Shown piece after piece: positions 6,066 to 8,119 of a stretch of 8,119 bases of DNA; position 1 is the stretch's first letter; each line of letters opens with the position of its first letter. The stretch is from RSA11 sp036564135. GTDB taxonomy: Bacteria > Actinomycetota > Thermoleophilia > Solirubrobacterales > 70-9. Below the pieces are notes generated by a model. The model had not been told where the DNA came from, did not search any database, and worked only from the letters and a program-made list of their open reading frames with translations. The position numbers were made by a program, and so were the translations under genes. Location of the stretch: assembly GCA_036564135.1 (NCBI GenBank), contig DATCLC010000128.1:1-8119 (forward strand), written 5' to 3'.

Positions 6066-6158
6066 ATGTTTGATGTCGTGCCCTCGGTAGACGCGACGAT
6101 CACACGGCGGGACGTCCAGGGCCGGCCCATCCGCAGCATCCGGGAGCGGGCGCGCTGA
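6066..6158 (+). CDS. Possible short leader ORF or N-terminal extension of the MFS transporter
   Basis: A 30-codon frame from ATG 6066, or 26 codons from GTG 6078, that ends at TGA 6156-6158. Its last codons are Arg-rich (RPIRSIRERAR). There is no Shine-Dalgarno for either start. TATGTT at 6065-6070 could be a -10 box, which would make GTG 6078 the first codon of a leaderless transcript. The stop overlaps a candidate CTG start of the transporter as CTGA, suggesting translational coupling. Alternatively a -1 shift near the end would fuse it to the transporter as a positively charged cytosolic N-terminus. It resembles no family I know. Confidence 0.3.
   Translation: MFDVVPSVDATITRRDVQGRPIRSIRERAR
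6142..6146 (+). promoter_or_regulatory. Ribosome binding site for a CTG start of the MFS gene
   Basis: GGGAG lies 8 nt before CTG 6155. It is the only good Shine-Dalgarno upstream of the first membrane helix and supports this non-standard start. Confidence 0.4.
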
Positions 6159-7606
6159 GCGGCGAGCCTCGTCAGCACTACGGGCTGACGCTCGCGGTCC
6201 TGCTGGTCGCCTCGCTCGCGTTCGCGCTGCAGCAGACCATGGTCGCGCCGGCGCTGCCCGCGATCCAAGCGGAGCTGCACACGTCGACGACCGCGGTCAC
6301 CTTCGTGCTCACCGGCTTTCTGCTGACCGCCTCGGTCTCGACGCCGATCGTCGGACGCCTGGGCGACATGTTCGGCAAGGAGCGGATGCTCGTCATCGCC
6401 CTCTGCGTCTTCGGGGTGGGCTCGATCGTCTGCGCGCTCTCGCACTCGATCGAGGTGTTGATCGCGGGCCGCGCGATCCAGGGCATGGCGGCGGCCGTCT
6501 TCCCGCTCTCGTTCGGGATCATCCGCGACGAGTTCCCGCCCGAGCGGGTCGCGACCGGCATTGGGCTGATCAGCGCGACGTTCGGCATCGGCGGGGGCGC
6601 GGGACTCGTGCTCTCCGGCGTGATCGTCGAGAACCTCTCCTACGAGGCGATCTTCTGGTTCGCCTCGATCTTCATCGTCTTCGCGATCGTCGCGGTGATC
6701 CTCTGGGTGCCGGAGTCGCCGATCAAGGCGCCGGCGCGGATCGACTGGGGCGGCGCGGGGCTGCTCGCCGCGGCGCTCACGGCGCTGCTGATCGCCGTGA
6801 GCGAGGCGAACAGCTGGGGCTGGGGCTCGCCCCGGATCCTCGGCCTGTTCGCGCTCGCGGCCGTCCTGCTGGTGATCTGGGTCCGTTACGAGCACGGCCA
6901 GCCCGAGCCGCTCGTCGACATGTCGATGATGCGCGAGCGCGCGGTGATGACCACGAACGTCACCGCGACCCTGATCGGCTTCGGCATGTTCGGCTCGTTC
7001 ATCCTCATGCCGATGCTCGCCCAGCTCCCCGTGCAGACCGGGTTCGGGTTCGGCGAGGACGTGATCGGCGCCGGGCTGTTCATGGCCCCCTCGGCTGTCG
7101 CGATGCTGGTCGGAGGCCCGCTCGCCGGGGCGCTCTCCGGGCGCTTCGGCTCGCGCCTGCCGCTGCTGGCTGGCTGCGCGATCATCGCCGCCGCCTTCGT
7201 CCTGCTGATCGTCGCCCACACCGAGCGCTTCTGGGTCTACTTCGCGAGCGGCATGATCGGCATGGGCATCGGCCTGTCGTTCGCCTCGATGGCAAACCTC
7301 GTCGTGCAGGCCGTGCACCCCACCCGGACCGGCGTCGCGACGGGCATCAACACGATCATGCGCACGATCGGCGGCTCGCTGGGAGGCCAGATCGCCGCGG
7401 CGGTCGTCGCAGGGCACATCGTTGTCGCCACGGGCCTGCCCGCGGAGAGCGGCTTCGAGACGGCGTTCGCGCTCTCGGCGATCGGCACCGCGCTGGCGTT
7501 CATCGCGGCGCTCGCGATCCCGCGCCACCTGCCGTTCGCGCCCGAGGCGCCCGGGGCACCCCCGCGAGCCGAGGGCGCGCCCGCCCTGGCCTCCGAGCGC
7601 GGCTGA
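6155..7606 (+). CDS. MFS transporter, DHA2 (EmrB/QacA-like) drug exporter family
   Basis: About 483 residues if started at CTG 6155. An integral inner-membrane proton antiporter by family, with 14 predicted helices. Helix 1 (LTLAVLLVASLAFALQQTMV) continues into VAPALPAIQ, the DHA2 counterpart of LDxTIVNVALP. Motif A is GRLGDMFGK (67-75), in the loop between helices 2 and 3. The motif C-like FGIGGGAGLVLSG in helix 5 is the exporter signature. The first ATG, at 6239, would delete helix 1. No ATG, GTG or TTG exists in frame between TGA 6071-6073 and 6239, so the true start is either CTG 6155 or a frameshift from the preceding short ORF. The C-terminus is a Pro/Ala-rich cytosolic tail. The substrate is unknown. 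It is divergent from the radical SAM gene across the SOS box and convergent with the esterase gene. Confidence 0.88.
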   Translation: MSGEPRQHYGLTLAVLLVASLAFALQQTMVAPALPAIQAELHTSTTAVTFVLTGFLLTASVSTPIVGRLGDMFGKERMLVIALCVFGVGSIVCALSHSIEVLIAGRAIQGMAAAVFPLSFGIIRDEFPPERVATGIGLISATFGIGGGAGLVLSGVIVENLSYEAIFWFASIFIVFAIVAVILWVPESPIKAPARIDWGGAGLLAAALTALLIAVSEANSWGWGSPRILGLFALAAVLLVIWVRYEHGQPEPLVDMSMMRERAVMTTNVTATLIGFGMFGSFILMPMLAQLPVQTGFGFGEDVIGAGLFMAPSAVAMLVGGPLAGALSGRFGSRLPLLAGCAIIAAAFVLLIVAHTERFWVYFASGMIGMGIGLSFASMANLVVQAVHPTRTGVATGINTIMRTIGGSLGGQIAAAVVAGHIVVATGLPAESGFETAFALSAIGTALAFIAALAIPRHLPFAPEAPGAPPRAEGAPALASERG

Positions 7607-7609
7607 GCC

Positions 7610-7715
7610 TCAACCGCGATCTCGCGACCCGGCCCCGCGCGAGTGCGCGGTTAAGGGTCCCCGGGAGGGTCAACTGCGAACTCGCGGAGCGCGCGTTCGC
7701 GAGTGCGCGCTTCGG
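7610..7715. repeat. Two tandem palindromic units, 60-nt period, between convergent genes
   Basis: Unit 1 has arms TCAACCGCGATCTCGCG (7610-7626) and CGCGAGTGCGCGGTT (7638-7652). Unit 2 has TCAACTGCGAACTCGCG (7670-7686) and CGCGAGTGCGCGCTT (7698-7712). Left arms match at 15 of 17 bases and right arms at 14 of 15, while the loops differ. Unit 1 folds into a 15-bp stem with two mismatches; unit 2 is less perfect. The placement, 114 nt between the MFS gene (plus) and the esterase gene (minus), suits a bidirectional terminator or a REP-like element. There are no T tracts. Confidence 0.65.
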
Positions 7716-7720
7716 GCCCG

Positions 7721-8119
7721 CTACCCGACCTCGGGCTGCGCCGGCACGGCCTCGGCCAGCAGACGCTTGGCAGGGGCGATCGCGTCCGGCGGCAGCCAGT
7801 GGCCCGCCTCGCTCTCCAGGTACTCGGGCTCGAGACCACCGGCGCGCAGCACCTCGCGCGCCCGGCGCGCGAACTCGACCGAGATCACCGGGTCGCCGCT
7901 GCCGTGGTGGATGAAGACGCGCATGCGCTCGCGGCCCGCGAGCTCCGGCTCCCAGCCGGCGACCGTCGGGATGAACCCGCTGAAGGCGAGCAGCCCGGCG
8001 GGCACCGGGCGGCCGGGCCCGAGCGCGACCGCGTACGACATCACCGCGCCCTGCGAGAAGCCGCCGATCACCGTCCTGTCCCAGCCGATCCCCCGCCCGA
8101 CGAGGAGCTCGTCGAGCCC
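7721..8119 (-). CDS. Phospholipase/carboxylesterase-type alpha/beta hydrolase, C-terminal part (cut by window edge)
   Basis: 132 residues are visible, from the window edge to TAG at 7723-7721; the family is about 200-220 residues, so roughly the first 80 are missing. By family it is a serine ester hydrolase acting on carboxylic esters or lysophospholipids, and is cytosolic. The nucleophile elbow is GGFSQGAVMS with the catalytic Ser (22nd visible residue). LLAFSGFIP follows, typical of the Abhydrolase_2 family. The acid is Asp76 in HHGSGDPVIS and the base is His107 in EAGHWLPP, so the triad is complete. A GTG at 8071 lies just before the nucleophile motif and cannot be the start, because the frame continues upstream with fitting sequence (WDRTVIGGFSQG). 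It is convergent with the MFS gene. Confidence 0.92.
   Translation of the reverse strand, partial: GLDELLVGRGIGWDRTVIGGFSQGAVMSYAVALGPGRPVPAGLLAFSGFIPTVAGWEPELAGRERMRVFIHHGSGDPVISVEFARRAREVLRAGGLEPEYLESEAGHWLPPDAIAPAKRLLAEAVPAQPEVG

Noticed and set aside
4548..6158. Plus-strand open frame of 536 codons covering the end of the acyl-CoA synthetase and the opposite of the radical SAM gene
   Set aside because: Arg/Ala/His-rich composition with no motif, antisense to a clear radical SAM protein; a GC-rich shadow frame. Only its last 30 codons (6066-6158) were kept as a possible leader.
5984..7528. Minus-strand open frame of 514 codons opposite the MFS gene
   Set aside because: Extremely Arg/Asp/Glu-rich low-complexity translation without any domain; antisense shadow of the transporter.

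Overview
The window is very GC-rich, with G or C at almost every third codon position, and is organised in compact operons. The gene set and a Gram-positive/actinobacterial-type SOS box point to a high-GC actinobacterium. A deep-branching lineage such as Thermoleophilia is my guess; no rRNA or other phylogenetic marker is present to test it. No tRNA, rRNA, CRISPR array, insertion sequence or integrase was seen.

Layout. (1) 1-517, minus: N-terminal 172 residues of GTP-dependent phosphoenolpyruvate carboxykinase (pckG), with a TTG start and a strong Shine-Dalgarno. (2) 518-768: divergent promoter region. (3) 769-3145, plus: a tight three-gene operon. It encodes beta-like and alpha-like subunits of a succinyl-CoA-synthetase-type (NDP-forming) acyl-CoA ligase, then a small FixX-type [4Fe-4S] ferredoxin, with start/stop overlaps TGATG and ATGA. 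(4) 3146-3444: two strong GC hairpins flanking a short decayed coding fragment that resembles an ELWxxDGT-type repeat. (5) 3445-4953, plus: an AMP-forming acyl-CoA synthetase. (6) 4950-6002, minus: a radical SAM protein of the SplB/Rv2578c type, convergent with (5) and sharing a CTAG at the stops. A perfect SOS/LexA box palindrome sits at its start. (7) 6066-7606, plus: a possible short leader ORF and a 14-helix DHA2-type MFS exporter whose first helix lies upstream of the first ATG, implying a CTG start or a frameshift. (8) 7607-7720: two palindromic units with a 60-nt period between convergent genes. (9) 7721-8119, minus: C-terminal part of a carboxylesterase/phospholipase-type alpha/beta hydrolase.

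How the genes fit together. The left half is central carbon and CoA-thioester metabolism: PEP carboxykinase, an NDP-forming acyl-CoA ligase and an AMP-forming acyl-CoA ligase. The odd element is the ferredoxin translationally coupled to a ligase that performs no redox chemistry, while the ligase beta subunit departs from canonical SucC in its C-terminal domain. This suggests a dedicated, uncharacterised acyl-CoA/electron-transfer module rather than the housekeeping TCA enzyme. The right half contains a probable DNA-damage-inducible radical SAM protein facing an exporter across the SOS box.
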